The notes under the pieces were generated by a model, which saw only the letters and a list, made by a program, of their open reading frames with translations, made no database searches and was not told the DNA's origin. 64,000 nt of DNA from positions 1 through 64,000 of IMG/VR virus record IMGVR_UViG_3300045996_002966; one strand, given 5' to 3'. Source of the DNA: a virus. Position 1 is the stretch's first letter; each line of letters begins with the position of its first letter. A program made the position numbers and the translations under genes. This document shows positions 45,887-53,641 of the stretch, in pieces.

Positions 45887-46303
45887 TCAGATGGTGTCCG
45901 ACCGCACTTGGCAGGAAACCGGTTGTGTGTAAGCGTTGGCCTCCGAGGTGGAGCCACCGGGAGACATAGGCGTGGTGATTATGACTACCACGTCATTCTC
46001 TCCCACCAAGCGAAGATTCACCGGGAACAGGGTGCTCAGTTCCTGGAGTAGATCCTCAGCATCTCCGGAACCTTCACCAGCTCGGGTAACGATGTTGATC
46101 TGGAAAATTCCTTCGTAAACTCGATGTGCCCCCTCGAGGTCGAAGCTTCGGACGCCTACGGGCAGCAGGTAGACGGCCAGGTAAGTCTCCCCTGGGGTCT
46201 CCGGGCTGTTCTGCCAGACCAGAGCCAGGGGCTCGAGCCGGGAGGCATTCCAGGTACGCAGGCGCTGCTCGAGAACGGCGCGGACAAGTGCCTGCTCGCT
46301 CAT
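45887..46303 (-). CDS. Tail terminator protein (138 aa)
   Basis: The product MSEQALVRAVLEQRLRTWNA matches the phage tail terminator (gpU-like/DUF4128) type, with the pattern helix-strand-YLAVYLLPVGVRSFDLEGAH and FQINIVTRAGEGSGDAEDLL. It caps the tube and joins it to the head. It overlaps the neck gene by 4 bases. Confidence 0.75.
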   Translation of the reverse strand: MSEQALVRAVLEQRLRTWNASRLEPLALVWQNSPETPGETYLAVYLLPVGVRSFDLEGAHRVYEGIFQINIVTRAGEGSGDAEDLLQELSTLFPVNLRLVGENDVVVIITTPMSPGGSTSEANAYTQPVSCQVRSDTI

Positions 46304-46698
46304 GATACGGTCGCCACGGCAGCGCTCAGATACTGCTGGAAGCGAGCCGCGCTGATGCGGACCATTCCGGCAGGAGCCTGCTTGCTATATCCGTACTCCA
46401 AGCGAGTGGCGTACGGAAGGTTGTTGGTGATCCAGATCAGATCGCCTAGCTTCGCCGAGCCAAGTCCATTGGCGATCCTCGTCAACGCAGCGCTGCCCGA
46501 CTTATCCGCGCCGGTGTTGGTAGCAACGTTGGGGCTATAGCCAATCGAGAGGTACCAGTTGTTGCGAAACCGTCCGGTGTCGACGGGGCTCATCTGAATG
46601 AGCTGCGCAGCCATGTCGAGCGTGACCTTGCGAAGCACCTTCTCGACGTTGAGCTGGTACTTCTTTTCAAAGGCCTCGAGGTCGGCGGCGAAGGTCAT
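46300..46698 (-). CDS. HK97 gp10-like neck/tail-joining protein (132 aa)
   Basis: The motifs MSPVDTGRFRNNWYLSIG and NNLPYATRLEYGYSKQAPAG are the hallmark of the HK97-gp10 family (SPVDTG.L...W, NP.PYA..lE.G). It is part of the head-tail connection between terminator and head completion proteins. Length and position are as expected. Confidence 0.85.
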   Translation of the reverse strand: MTFAADLEAFEKKYQLNVEKVLRKVTLDMAAQLIQMSPVDTGRFRNNWYLSIGYSPNVATNTGADKSGSAALTRIANGLGSAKLGDLIWITNNLPYATRLEYGYSKQAPAGMVRISAARFQQYLSAAVATVS

Positions 46699-47105
46699 CA
46701 GTCCTTCCTCGCTTGGACTTCGTACAACACGGGAATACCCGCCGGCGCGATGGTACGGTTGTTGATAACCTCGTATTCTTCGTAGCCGACTACCTGACCT
46801 CCCTGCAGCACAGGCATCACCAGCACGTCGCCCTTCTTCGGCTCCTGCGAGAGCGTAGGCGCCAGCAGCACACGACTGTCGGTCACCTGGATCAGGGTTC
46901 CGTCGATGTCCGCAAGGTCATACTGCAGGACGACCGCATGCACCTCGTCCTCCGACCACCGTTCACCGAGGTAGCCGTACTCCACCTTACCCGTGGCCGG
47001 GTTGTAGATTCCCGGCTCCTTGACCTTGAAGATCACAGGCGCACCGAACCGAGCCAATAAGCGCTCGGCGGTTTGGGCGGTGGCGGAGTAGTCGAAAGCA
47101 GCCAT
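46698..47105 (-). CDS. Head-tail connector / stopper protein (135 aa)
   Basis: ATG 47105 overlaps the stop of the upstream gene. The product has a beta-barrel pattern (IFKVKEPGIYNPATGKVEYG; GDVLVMPVLQGGQVVGYEEY). It is typical of small connector proteins (gpFII/gp16 type). Function assigned from neck gene order. Confidence 0.65.
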   Translation of the reverse strand: MAAFDYSATAQTAERLLARFGAPVIFKVKEPGIYNPATGKVEYGYLGERWSEDEVHAVVLQYDLADIDGTLIQVTDSRVLLAPTLSQEPKKGDVLVMPVLQGGQVVGYEEYEVINNRTIAPAGIPVLYEVQARKD

Positions 47106-47605
47106 CAACCCCTCACGAGCAGGGTTTGACCACTGGCAGACGATCGCAGGTAGGGACTGAGGTAAAGGTCGGCAAAGGTGTGAACGTTCTTCGCCCTGCG
47201 CGCTTCGCTGTAAGTCACGCTAATCGGGCCGACCTTCTCACTGGTTACCTGCTGCTGGCTTTCCTCGGATTCATCGATGAGAGGCTTGGTGCTAGCCTCG
47301 AGCGCCAACTGGGCCGTTGCCTTCGCCACGCCGGTAGGTACCACCAGCGGATCGACGAGCAAGACCCCCGGAAGGTAATTGATCCGCGGCCACTGCAGAT
47401 CCTGGAACGCAGCCACCGGCTGGCCAACCCAAAGGCCGGCATACGTAGCCTCCAGGTAATCGGTAGCTTGGCGGAGCAACTCCTCCTTGCGCGTGGTCGT
47501 GAGAGCAGCCCAGGCGGCATTACCCCGAGCTGCGTGGTACGCGTCGGCTGTGGCTACTGAGATGTAGCTATCAGCCCCCACGGCAGGAACCACGACCAAG
47601 GCCAT
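47105..47605 (-). CDS. Head completion / DnaT-like connector protein (166 aa)
   Basis: The product MALVVVPAVGADSYISVATA contains helical sequence (AARGNAAWAALTTTRKEELL) and LQWPRINYLPGVLLVDPLVV. This is the phage connector adaptor fold (gp6/gp15-like), frequently annotated as 'DnaT-like ssDNA-binding'; the structural role in the neck is more likely here. Confidence 0.7.
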   Translation of the reverse strand: MALVVVPAVGADSYISVATADAYHAARGNAAWAALTTTRKEELLRQATDYLEATYAGLWVGQPVAAFQDLQWPRINYLPGVLLVDPLVVPTGVAKATAQLALEASTKPLIDESEESQQQVTSEKVGPISVTYSEARRAKNVHTFADLYLSPYLRSSASGQTLLVRG

Positions 47606-47620
47606 AGAATCACCCCCCTA

Positions 47621-47848
47621 TCAACCCTTTGGAGGCGCCTGGAGCCAACCAAGCCCTTCCATGATCTCTATGGAGTTGCGGTTGACCTCAGCTCGCACCT
47701 GACCGTCGGACGACCACATGAAGATGCAATCCTCACCCTGAGGCAGCTCCTCCGTGGTTCCCTCGGCCTCAACCGTGTAGTTGAGACCGGGAAAGGCGAA
47801 CACCGCCGCGGAGGGCGGTGCTACCTTCTGGGCTGAGCCCTTACCCAC
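47621..47848 (-). CDS. Small structural protein (75 aa)
   Basis: I chose GTG 47848, which overlaps the stop TAA of the upstream gene; earlier in-frame starts exist up to 47917. The product (VAPPSAAVFAFPGLNYTVEA...) is beta-rich and ends APPKG. In P22-like/HK97-like heads small head decoration or connector proteins occur here. Unassigned. Confidence 0.5.
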   Translation of the reverse strand: MGKGSAQKVAPPSAAVFAFPGLNYTVEAEGTTEELPQGEDCIFMWSSDGQVRAEVNRNSIEIMEGLGWLQAPPKG

Positions 47849-48458
47849 GAAGCCCACCCATGCGGTTCCAGCCGGCGCGCTCGTAATCCCCGACCATCTT
47901 CTCAGGAACCTGGGCATAGACCCGACCCGGAACGTCCGGCGTAATGCGGTAGAGCATCACGAGGTCTTTGTCCGGCGCGATGCCGTCGGCCAACTTCGGA
48001 TTCTCCGGGTCGTTGCCGAACTTCTGCGCGAAGTGGTCCGAAGCTTTCAGCTCCGGCGGCACGACGGCCAGGGTTCCCGCGTCCGCCACAGTCGCGATGA
48101 CACGCTTTTTATCGGCGTCGTTCATCGCAGCCTCGGCAGCCTTGGCGCGAAGGTCATCGGCTTTGGTCGCCAAATCGTTCGCCTTCTTCTGCTCCGGAGT
48201 GAGCTGCACGTCAGCCTCGTTCCGAGCCTTGTCGGCCTCGGCTTTGGCAGCCAGGTAGGCTTTCATCTCCGGGCCTACCGTGTCGTCGCCGGTGGCGAGG
48301 CGCGGGTGCTCGGTGGACAGAGGAACGTCGGAGCCCGTCGCGGTATTCATCACCGCAGCCTGCTCCTCGGGTGCAGCGATGGGCTGCTTGTCGGCGACTG
48401 GGATGTCGCCCGAGGTGTCGCCCTGAAGTGCACCGTCTTTCGGTTTGCTAGTAGCCAT
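47841..48458 (-). CDS. Head-region helical protein (205 aa)
   Basis: ATG 48458. The product has an acidic/Ala N-terminus (DGALQGDTSGDIPVADKQPI), a charged helix (AYLAAKAEADKARNEADVQL, KKANDLATKADDLRAKAAEA) and a C-terminal domain. It lies just downstream of the capsid gene. Helical, disordered-flanked proteins here are often head-stabilising or accessory proteins; not recognised. Confidence 0.6.
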   Translation of the reverse strand: MATSKPKDGALQGDTSGDIPVADKQPIAAPEEQAAVMNTATGSDVPLSTEHPRLATGDDTVGPEMKAYLAAKAEADKARNEADVQLTPEQKKANDLATKADDLRAKAAEAAMNDADKKRVIATVADAGTLAVVPPELKASDHFAQKFGNDPENPKLADGIAPDKDLVMLYRITPDVPGRVYAQVPEKMVGDYERAGWNRMGGLRG

Positions 48459-48494
48459 GATCAAATTCCTATGTGTGAAGGTGTGCAAGGACTA

Positions 48495-48510
48495 GCCGGC
48501 TTTCACCGGC
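48495..48510 (-). terminator. Short GC hairpin after the capsid gene
   Basis: GCCGG (48495-48499)/CCGGC (48506-48510) with a 6-base loop, about 20 bases past the capsid stop at 48531. No U-tract; it could adjust the capsid to downstream mRNA ratio. Confidence 0.4.
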
Positions 48511-48530
48511 CTGTCAATCAGCGTCGGGGA

Positions 48531-49796
48531 TTAACCGAGCAGCAGTGCGATCTGGTACGGGTTCGGCGCAGCGACACCCCAAACAGCCGCGATTTCGATC
48601 TTGATCTGCCGGTATTGACGATACAGGCTGATCTCAAAGGTAACCCCGGTGAACGGATCCTGAACCGTGGTCCGGTCGTCCGCCATGTCCGCTGCATTGC
48701 CGTTGAGGTCCACAGGCAGGGCCGGCAGACGGGTGGCGAGCAACAGGCCGTTGCGCGAGAAAGCCACGTTTGGCGTGAAGGAATTGCCGATCGTCATCGC
48801 CACGCCGGAAGCCAGCGGCATGCGCAGGCCAGGCCGGTTGAGGGTGATAACGCCAGGAGCCGCGACACCCGATCCGACGACGTATTTGTTTGTGTCGCCA
48901 GCGAAGGTCACGACGTCGCCTGCCTTCACCGTACCGGTGCCGGTAGCGAGCGTGATAGCCGTCGCGCCGACCGCGTAGGTGCCGGAGGTGACGTAGCTCG
49001 CGCCCGTACCCTTGATGTGCGGGGTGATGAGACCCGAAAAGCCGATGTCGAAGTCCGTCACTTGACCGACCCGACCGCGACGCAGGAGGTCGTCGGTACC
49101 CGATTCGTTCACCTTGAACAGCACCGACTGCTTGCCGCGCAGGTTGGCCATGGCCGCGGAGTTGACGACCATCCGACGGCCGGGAGGCACGCCGTTGTCG
49201 TCGAGGATCTGCGCCGTCAGGGCGAAGTCGGAGAGGTCATTCGGGGTGCCGAAGGGCGTGGTGCCTGCGGTACCGGCAGCGCGCGAGGCCGCCGCGTAGG
49301 CAGCAAGCGCGAGGTCCGTTTCCATCTCGTTCGTGAGAGTACGGAAGGCTTGCGTGATCTGATCCAGGAGGATCGGGCGATGGCCGACGCCACCGTTATT
49401 CAGACCGAGCTGCTCTTCACCGTTCCAGCGAATCGGCACGTAGCGAGCTTTGCTGATCGTCAGCGGGATGCTCGAAAGCACCTGGTCGCCATCGTTCGGC
49501 GCGGTAACTCCTGGCGTTACGTCAGCCGCGGTCGCCTGCGGGGTGATGAACGAGGTAATCGTCTGGCCGCGCGCTGCTCGAGAGACCTGCGGGTCACGAG
49601 CGATGGCAGGAATGAAGCCGGAATATTCCCGCGCTACCTGGTCGAGACCAAGGTAGAGCGAAGGGATCAAGCCGGTGAGGGTGTTGGCACCCATCACTAG
49701 ACCTTGCCGCGCCATGAGCCCGAACAACTTGTCGTGGGCCAGGACCGCCACAGCGGCCATGAACGCGGTGATTTTGTGGAAAAGACTCTTGACCAT
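48531..49796 (-). CDS. Major capsid protein (P22-coat-like, 421 aa)
   Basis: The product has a hydrophobic N-terminal arm (MVKSLFHKITAFMAAVAVLA), then the coat fold with VPIRWNGEEQLGLNNGGVGH, and an inserted domain rich in Thr/Gly/Val (about 255-310: TYAVGATAITLATGTGTVKA), as in P22-like coat proteins with an I-domain. It ends YRQIKIEIAAVWGVAAPNPY. It assembles hexamers and pentamers of the icosahedral shell. The strong SD and an upstream hairpin fit high expression. It is adjacent to the scaffold gene. Confidence 0.85.
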   Translation of the reverse strand: MVKSLFHKITAFMAAVAVLAHDKLFGLMARQGLVMGANTLTGLIPSLYLGLDQVAREYSGFIPAIARDPQVSRAARGQTITSFITPQATAADVTPGVTAPNDGDQVLSSIPLTISKARYVPIRWNGEEQLGLNNGGVGHRPILLDQITQAFRTLTNEMETDLALAAYAAASRAAGTAGTTPFGTPNDLSDFALTAQILDDNGVPPGRRMVVNSAAMANLRGKQSVLFKVNESGTDDLLRRGRVGQVTDFDIGFSGLITPHIKGTGASYVTSGTYAVGATAITLATGTGTVKAGDVVTFAGDTNKYVVGSGVAAPGVITLNRPGLRMPLASGVAMTIGNSFTPNVAFSRNGLLLATRLPALPVDLNGNAADMADDRTTVQDPFTGVTFEISLYRQYRQIKIEIAAVWGVAAPNPYQIALLLG

Positions 49797-49815
49797 GAAG
49801 GAACCTCTCGATGAA

Positions 49816-49835
49816 GGCTGCCTTACATGGCAGCC
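49816..49835 (-). terminator. Hairpin between scaffold and capsid genes
   Basis: A perfect 7-bp stem, GGCTGCC/GGCAGCC, with a 6-base loop (TTACAT). It lies 20 bases before the capsid start on the minus strand. Probably an mRNA processing or stabilising element that raises capsid relative to scaffold mRNA, as there is no T-tract. Confidence 0.5.
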
Positions 49836-49858
49836 AGGGGTTAACGAAAATGCGTGAC

Positions 49859-50665
49859 TTAATCGGTGATTACTGCCTTGCCCTGGCTGTGGTCGATGGC
49901 AACCGCACGCTTAGCGTCACCGTCCAGGGCTTCGAATTGTGCTCGAGACAATACGCGCTTACCACCGTGGTCTGCACCACCGTTGCTTGCACCACTGCCC
50001 GAGGAACCGGAACCCTTCATGATCCGATCCTTGTAGGGATACTGGTCAATCAGGATTTCCAAAGCCTCGTCAAAGTCAGCCACCTCGCCCATCTTCTGGC
50101 GAGAATAGATGGGCTTGCCGTCGGCCCCGTACGCGATGGCTTTGCCATTCTCGACCTTGAACGCTTTGCCGAAGGCAGCGCGAACCATGTCGGGCGGAAT
50201 AGCGATCTTCTCGTTGATGAACTTGCTTCGCGCGAAGCCGCCGCCGATCATCTCCTCGTGAAGGCCATCGCGGTATTGGTCCCGCTCCTTCGCCAACACG
50301 TCGATTTGTTCTTTGGACTGCTTCAGCGTCGCTTGAACACGCTCCTCAGCTGCACGTTGCGCGGCAGCTTTGATCTCCTCGGCTTTACCCGCGGTGATCA
50401 GCTTGCCGTCGTCGAGGTTCTTCACAGTCTCGAGAGCCTTGCGGGCCTGCTCGGGATCTTCGATGCCCTCGAACTCCTTCACCTTGGCTTCGGCCACGGT
50501 GAAGCGCTCCTTGTAGCTTGTGTTCTCACCGGTTAGCTGGCCGATCTTCGTAAAGGCTTGCTCGGCATCGAAAGCGATCTCGCTGCCGTCGTCCTTTACG
50601 TAAATCGGTTTGCCATCCTTGAGCACAGGGATGCCCTTATCATCAAGTTTCAGTTTCCAAGCCAT
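49859..50665 (-). CDS. Scaffolding protein (268 aa)
   Basis: The product is highly helical and charged (AAQRAAEERVQATLKQSKEQ; DVLAKERDQYRDGL), with a short N-terminal beta part (MAWKLKLDDKGIPVLKDGKP) and a conserved C-terminal capsid-interaction region. The Gly/Ser-rich segment GSGSSGSGASNGG lies near the end. It acts as an internal scaffold for capsid assembly and is located directly upstream of the capsid gene. Matches the scaffold of P22-coat-like siphophages. Confidence 0.8.
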   Translation of the reverse strand: MAWKLKLDDKGIPVLKDGKPIYVKDDGSEIAFDAEQAFTKIGQLTGENTSYKERFTVAEAKVKEFEGIEDPEQARKALETVKNLDDGKLITAGKAEEIKAAAQRAAEERVQATLKQSKEQIDVLAKERDQYRDGLHEEMIGGGFARSKFINEKIAIPPDMVRAAFGKAFKVENGKAIAYGADGKPIYSRQKMGEVADFDEALEILIDQYPYKDRIMKGSGSSGSGASNGGADHGGKRVLSRAQFEALDGDAKRAVAIDHSQGKAVITD

Positions 50666-50694
50666 GGTGACCTTCCTGGTCGAGAGGTGTTAAG

Positions 50695-50732
50695 GGCTTA
50701 CTGCCCGAAGGCCGTCGCTCGTGCTTACTGCC
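50695..50732 (-). repeat. Two direct copies of GGCAGTAAGC upstream of scaffold
   Basis: GGCAGTAAGC occurs on the minus strand at 50732-50723 and again at 50704-50695, 28 bases apart, between the terminator and the scaffold start. It may be an operator or promoter element for the capsid operon; no -10/-35 pair is obvious. Confidence 0.35.
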
Positions 50733-50745
50733 GTGGCGGCGGGTA

Positions 50746-50787
50746 CAAAAAGAGGCCCACGACTCGCAACGAAGTGCGAGCCGCGGG
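50746..50787 (-). terminator. Strong rho-independent terminator upstream of the scaffold-capsid genes
   Basis: On the minus strand, CCCGCGGCTCGCA (50787-50775) pairs with TGCGAGTCGTGGG (50768-50756), 13 pairs including two G-U, around CTTCGT. It is followed by CCTCTTTTTG, a full U-tract. It separates the DUF3606 gene from the scaffold-capsid genes, which therefore need their own promoter. Confidence 0.85.
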
Positions 50788-50832
50788 ACCAATCCACCCG
50801 ACTGGGCAGAGGAGACACTCGAATCACAACCC

Positions 50833-51903
50833 TCACTTGTCCGGGGTGAAGGGCGGCGGCGCAGGCGGCATCGCGGGTGGCGTGGTAGTCTGCGGCGCGG
50901 GAGGTGGGGGCGGCGGTGCGACCGACGATCCAGGGTCGACGACCGGCGCGTTGGCAACCGCAAGATCGTCTACGTGGTGCGGCGGTTGCCCTGGATTCGG
51001 CTCCGCAGCCGTGGGTCCAGGAGGAACAGGCGACGTCGAAGAATCACCGGAAGGGCCAGCCGCGGCGGCGCCCTCCGGGCTGGGTTCCCCCGGCGCTACA
51101 CCTTCCACCGGGGCAGGCTTTGCCGGATCACCGACGGGAGCATCCGCGGGGCTCGAGGCCGGATCGGCTGGCGCTGCGGGTGAACCAGGTGAATCAGCTG
51201 GCTCGGAAGACGACGGAGCGGCATCGGCCGCGGGAGCTTGGTCACCTGACGGGGCGGCTCCAGGAGCCGCGCCAGCATCCGTGGGGTCATCCCCCGCGGA
51301 GCCCGAATCACCTGACCCGGTGTCGGCGTCAGGCTGTTCAACTCCTGAAGGAGCTGGGCTGTCTCCAGCAGGCTCGGCATGGCCACCATCGACGGGCTCC
51401 TGAGGTTGAGGGTCTCCCACGACGTCGGGCGGAGCATCGGTGCTGGGCGCCGGGTCTTCCGCTACGGGAGAATCCACGGGGTCAGCCGCGGGATCCTCGG
51501 CGGCGGGAGGAGCAGCGGGCTCCTCGGCCACAGGGTCGTCGACCGCCGGATCAGCGGCCGGGTCGCTACCCTCCACCGGGTCAGCGGCGGGCTCCTCGGC
51601 CACCGGATCCTCGGCGGCAGGCTCCTCGTTAGCTTCCTCGGGCGGCACCACATCGACGTCCGTCGGGTCGGTCACAACCGGCTGCTGCGGGTCGATCGGC
51701 GGGACGGTTACACCGGGGTCTGCCTCGTGCAGCTGGCCCTGATCCTTCAGGAACTGCCGCACCTTCGCAACGCTGTTCCCCGCGCTGGCGATGGCATGGC
51801 GCAACTGCGGTCGCGAGCAGCCGAACTTCTTGGACCAATAGCCCAGCTCATGCGCCTGCATGGTGCTGATGCGCTTTCGGTCACCCGAGCCTGTCTTGGC
51901 CAT
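50833..51903 (-). CDS. DUF3606 protein with long acidic Pro/Ala/Asp tail (356 aa)
   Basis: ATG 51903. Residues about 1-55 (GSGDRKRISTMQAHELGYWS...) match the DUF3606 pattern (a small helical domain with YW, the conserved Cys-containing FGCSRPQLRHAI and a terminal VRQFL). It is followed by 300 residues of low-complexity acidic Pro/Ala/Asp/Glu sequence (EEPAAEDPVAEEPAADPVEG). The tail should be disordered and highly negative. Placed in the head operon before the scaffold, but its role is unknown. Confidence 0.65.
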   Translation of the reverse strand: MAKTGSGDRKRISTMQAHELGYWSKKFGCSRPQLRHAIASAGNSVAKVRQFLKDQGQLHEADPGVTVPPIDPQQPVVTDPTDVDVVPPEEANEEPAAEDPVAEEPAADPVEGSDPAADPAVDDPVAEEPAAPPAAEDPAADPVDSPVAEDPAPSTDAPPDVVGDPQPQEPVDGGHAEPAGDSPAPSGVEQPDADTGSGDSGSAGDDPTDAGAAPGAAPSGDQAPAADAAPSSSEPADSPGSPAAPADPASSPADAPVGDPAKPAPVEGVAPGEPSPEGAAAAGPSGDSSTSPVPPGPTAAEPNPGQPPHHVDDLAVANAPVVDPGSSVAPPPPPPAPQTTTPPAMPPAPPPFTPDK

Positions 51904-51955
51904 AGCTAAGACCTCCGTGTATGGGTTCACAAACACAAGTGGGCTAATTCTACAC

Positions 51956-53026
51956 CTATTTGTTAAACAGCGTTTCGTCGCGTCGTTTCAGGGCCTCGAG
52001 GTCAAGCACCTCGCCCTGCTTATTCACAAACTTGTCGAGAGGAAGGTGGTGCTCCCGAAAGAGCTGCCCGCGCTTCGCACCAAGCACCTCGTCCTGGACC
52101 GCGGCCGGTTGATCCCGCAGCCAGCCCCCGAAGCTGGTGGCCGCTGGCACCTGACCATCCATCGAGGCGCGCATACCGGCGTCGACCTCCTCGAGGTTCA
52201 CACCCAGCTCGCGCCAGGAGGCGGTGATCGGCGCCGCTAGACTGCGGCAGTTCCAGTGGCGCGGGGGCTGCGGACCTTTACCGACCGGGAAGGTCTTGCC
52301 GTCCAGGCTGCCGCAGGTGATCGAGGTTCGCGAGTCCAGGGTGGCGCGGAACACCCAGCGCGGCACCAGGTCTTTGTTCTCCTCATAGATTTTCTGCTTG
52401 GCGTAATTCTGCGTGTGGTTCACCGCGGTTCGCACCAGGGCTGCCAGCTGGTGGCGCGGTCGCTCGAGGAGGCCATCGGCGTAGCCCTGGGCGCGTGTGC
52501 CTCGTAAGGTGCGGGTGATCTCCGCCTCGGTACGACCCTCGATGATCCCCATGCGAATGGTGTCGCGGATCAGCTTCGCGCGCCCTGCTTCTTGGTCCTC
52601 CAGGGCCTCGGAGAGCAGTACACCCTGGAAGGGTCGGGCCATCGCGGCGGCGAATACCTGATCGGCAACCACGCGATTAACCCCGAGCTGGGTCACGATG
52701 GGCTCCGGCACCTCGGTCTCGAGCAGGGTCGCCTGGTACTCCAGCTCGTGGTCGAGGAAATCATGCAGCTCAACGCTCAGCGCGCGGCTCAGCCGATCGT
52801 AGGAGGTCGCGTTAAGGGCGTTTGCGTCGACGAGAAGGGCCTCCAGGCGCTCAATTCGCAGGTCCGAGGCTGTACCCTCGATCGCCGCGCTCAAACGCGC
52901 TAGGAGGTCTGTATCGACCTCGTTCAACAGGCCTACCATGCGCTGGACGGCGCCGTTCGCGAAGCGCTGCAGGCTTACCGCGTGCCGAACCTCCGCGTTG
53001 AAGAGCCTTTCATTGACGGTAGCCAC
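51956..53026 (-). CDS. MuF-like head morphogenesis protein (356 aa)
   Basis: The phage Mu F-like C-terminal signature is visible at RHWNCRSLAAPI and TLDSRTSITCGSLDGKTFPV (about residues 225-265), typical of proteins near the portal. I chose GTG 53026; TTG 53035 is possible. No SD precedes either, and the upstream region is occupied by promoter P11 of an inserted plus-strand cassette, so the real start or coupling signal may have been disrupted. It is normally a portal neighbour. Confidence 0.75.
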   Translation of the reverse strand: MATVNERLFNAEVRHAVSLQRFANGAVQRMVGLLNEVDTDLLARLSAAIEGTASDLRIERLEALLVDANALNATSYDRLSRALSVELHDFLDHELEYQATLLETEVPEPIVTQLGVNRVVADQVFAAAMARPFQGVLLSEALEDQEAGRAKLIRDTIRMGIIEGRTEAEITRTLRGTRAQGYADGLLERPRHQLAALVRTAVNHTQNYAKQKIYEENKDLVPRWVFRATLDSRTSITCGSLDGKTFPVGKGPQPPRHWNCRSLAAPITASWRELGVNLEEVDAGMRASMDGQVPAATSFGGWLRDQPAAVQDEVLGAKRGQLFREHHLPLDKFVNKQGEVLDLEALKRRDETLFNK

Positions 53027-53028
53027 AG

Positions 53029-53082
53029 TTGACAATCTTTAATAAAATGAGGGTTTACAAGTGCGCAGGTTTGTGGTGTAAT
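53029..53082 (+). promoter_or_regulatory. 54-bp family promoter P11 (moron cassette)
   Basis: TTGACA box 53029-53034, ATAAAATGAGG, -35 TTTACA 53054-53059, 17-base spacer, -10 TGTAAT 53077-53082. It is on the plus strand inside a minus-strand operon and drives the gene at 53108. Confidence 0.82.
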
Positions 53083-53107
53083 GGAATCTCAGCACCGGAG
53101 AACGATC

Positions 53108-53326
53108 ATGGAAAAATCAACCTTCGCCCAGCAGATTAAAGATCAGATGGCAGCCTATACCTCGCGCGGAAATGCTGCGCCGGCAGTGCTCGTAAATCAT
53201 CTGCGGAAAGTCGAGAAGATGACTGAGGCCGAATTTGCAGTTCACTATGCGAATCTTCAAGCCTTCAGCCGGCCAGCCGCGGTTTCGGTAGTTCGGAAGC
53301 TGCGCCGGGTGAAGTTCGTAAAATAA
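53108..53326 (+). CDS. Small helical protein (72 aa) in moron cassette
   Basis: The product (MEKSTFAQQIKDQMAAYTSR...) is basic and helical, ending VVRKLRRVKFVK. It has its own promoter P11. Short basic helical proteins of this kind can bind nucleic acids or inhibit host proteins; there is no specific evidence. Codes against the intergenic part of the leftward head operon. Confidence 0.6.
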   Translation: MEKSTFAQQIKDQMAAYTSRGNAAPAVLVNHLRKVEKMTEAEFAVHYANLQAFSRPAAVSVVRKLRRVKFVK

Positions 53327-53362
53327 AGTTGACAGAATCTCAAATCCCCAAGGAGCAGAGCC

Positions 53363-53641
53363 ATGAAAACCGACCTCGTTCATCTGAGTGCCACGTACGG
53401 AATCACCGGCACTACCGAAGAAGGCGACCTGAATCGCAAAGTCGCAGCCACCTTGATTCGTGACTTCCGTCGGACCCCCGGTGTAACCGTGACCCGCGTG
53501 CTGCGGACGTCGCACATCGTCATTCGCAGGCCGGATTTCGACTTCACCTGCCATCTCACCTGGGCGGAGCCGGAGGCGCGGGTGCAGGCCCGCTTGGCGG
53601 CGGGGCTGGCCGACCTGGAGTGGAGGCGTTCGGTCCTCTAG
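53363..53641 (+). CDS. Small protein (92 aa) in moron cassette
   Basis: CCCCAAGGAGCAGAGCC precedes ATG 53363. The product begins MKTDLVHLSATYGITGTTEE and has alpha/beta character with a C-terminal Arg-rich helix. Its last 86 bases are antisense to the 3' end of the portal gene (Pro/Ala-rich C-terminus), so two genes share sequence at a convergent junction. Confidence 0.6.
   Translation: MKTDLVHLSATYGITGTTEEGDLNRKVAATLIRDFRRTPGVTVTRVLRTSHIVIRRPDFDFTCHLTWAEPEARVQARLAAGLADLEWRRSVL

Noticed and set aside
47781-49700. A 639-codon open frame on the plus strand opposite the capsid genes
   Set aside because: It is antisense to the capsid, has Arg/His-rich composition typical of a GC-rich shadow frame, and lacks a plausible RBS.
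53325-53356. TTGACA at 53330 as a separate promoter for the second moron gene
   Set aside because: TTGACA is followed by no -10 within 15-19 bases and no TTTACA; the leader is the C-rich SD type.
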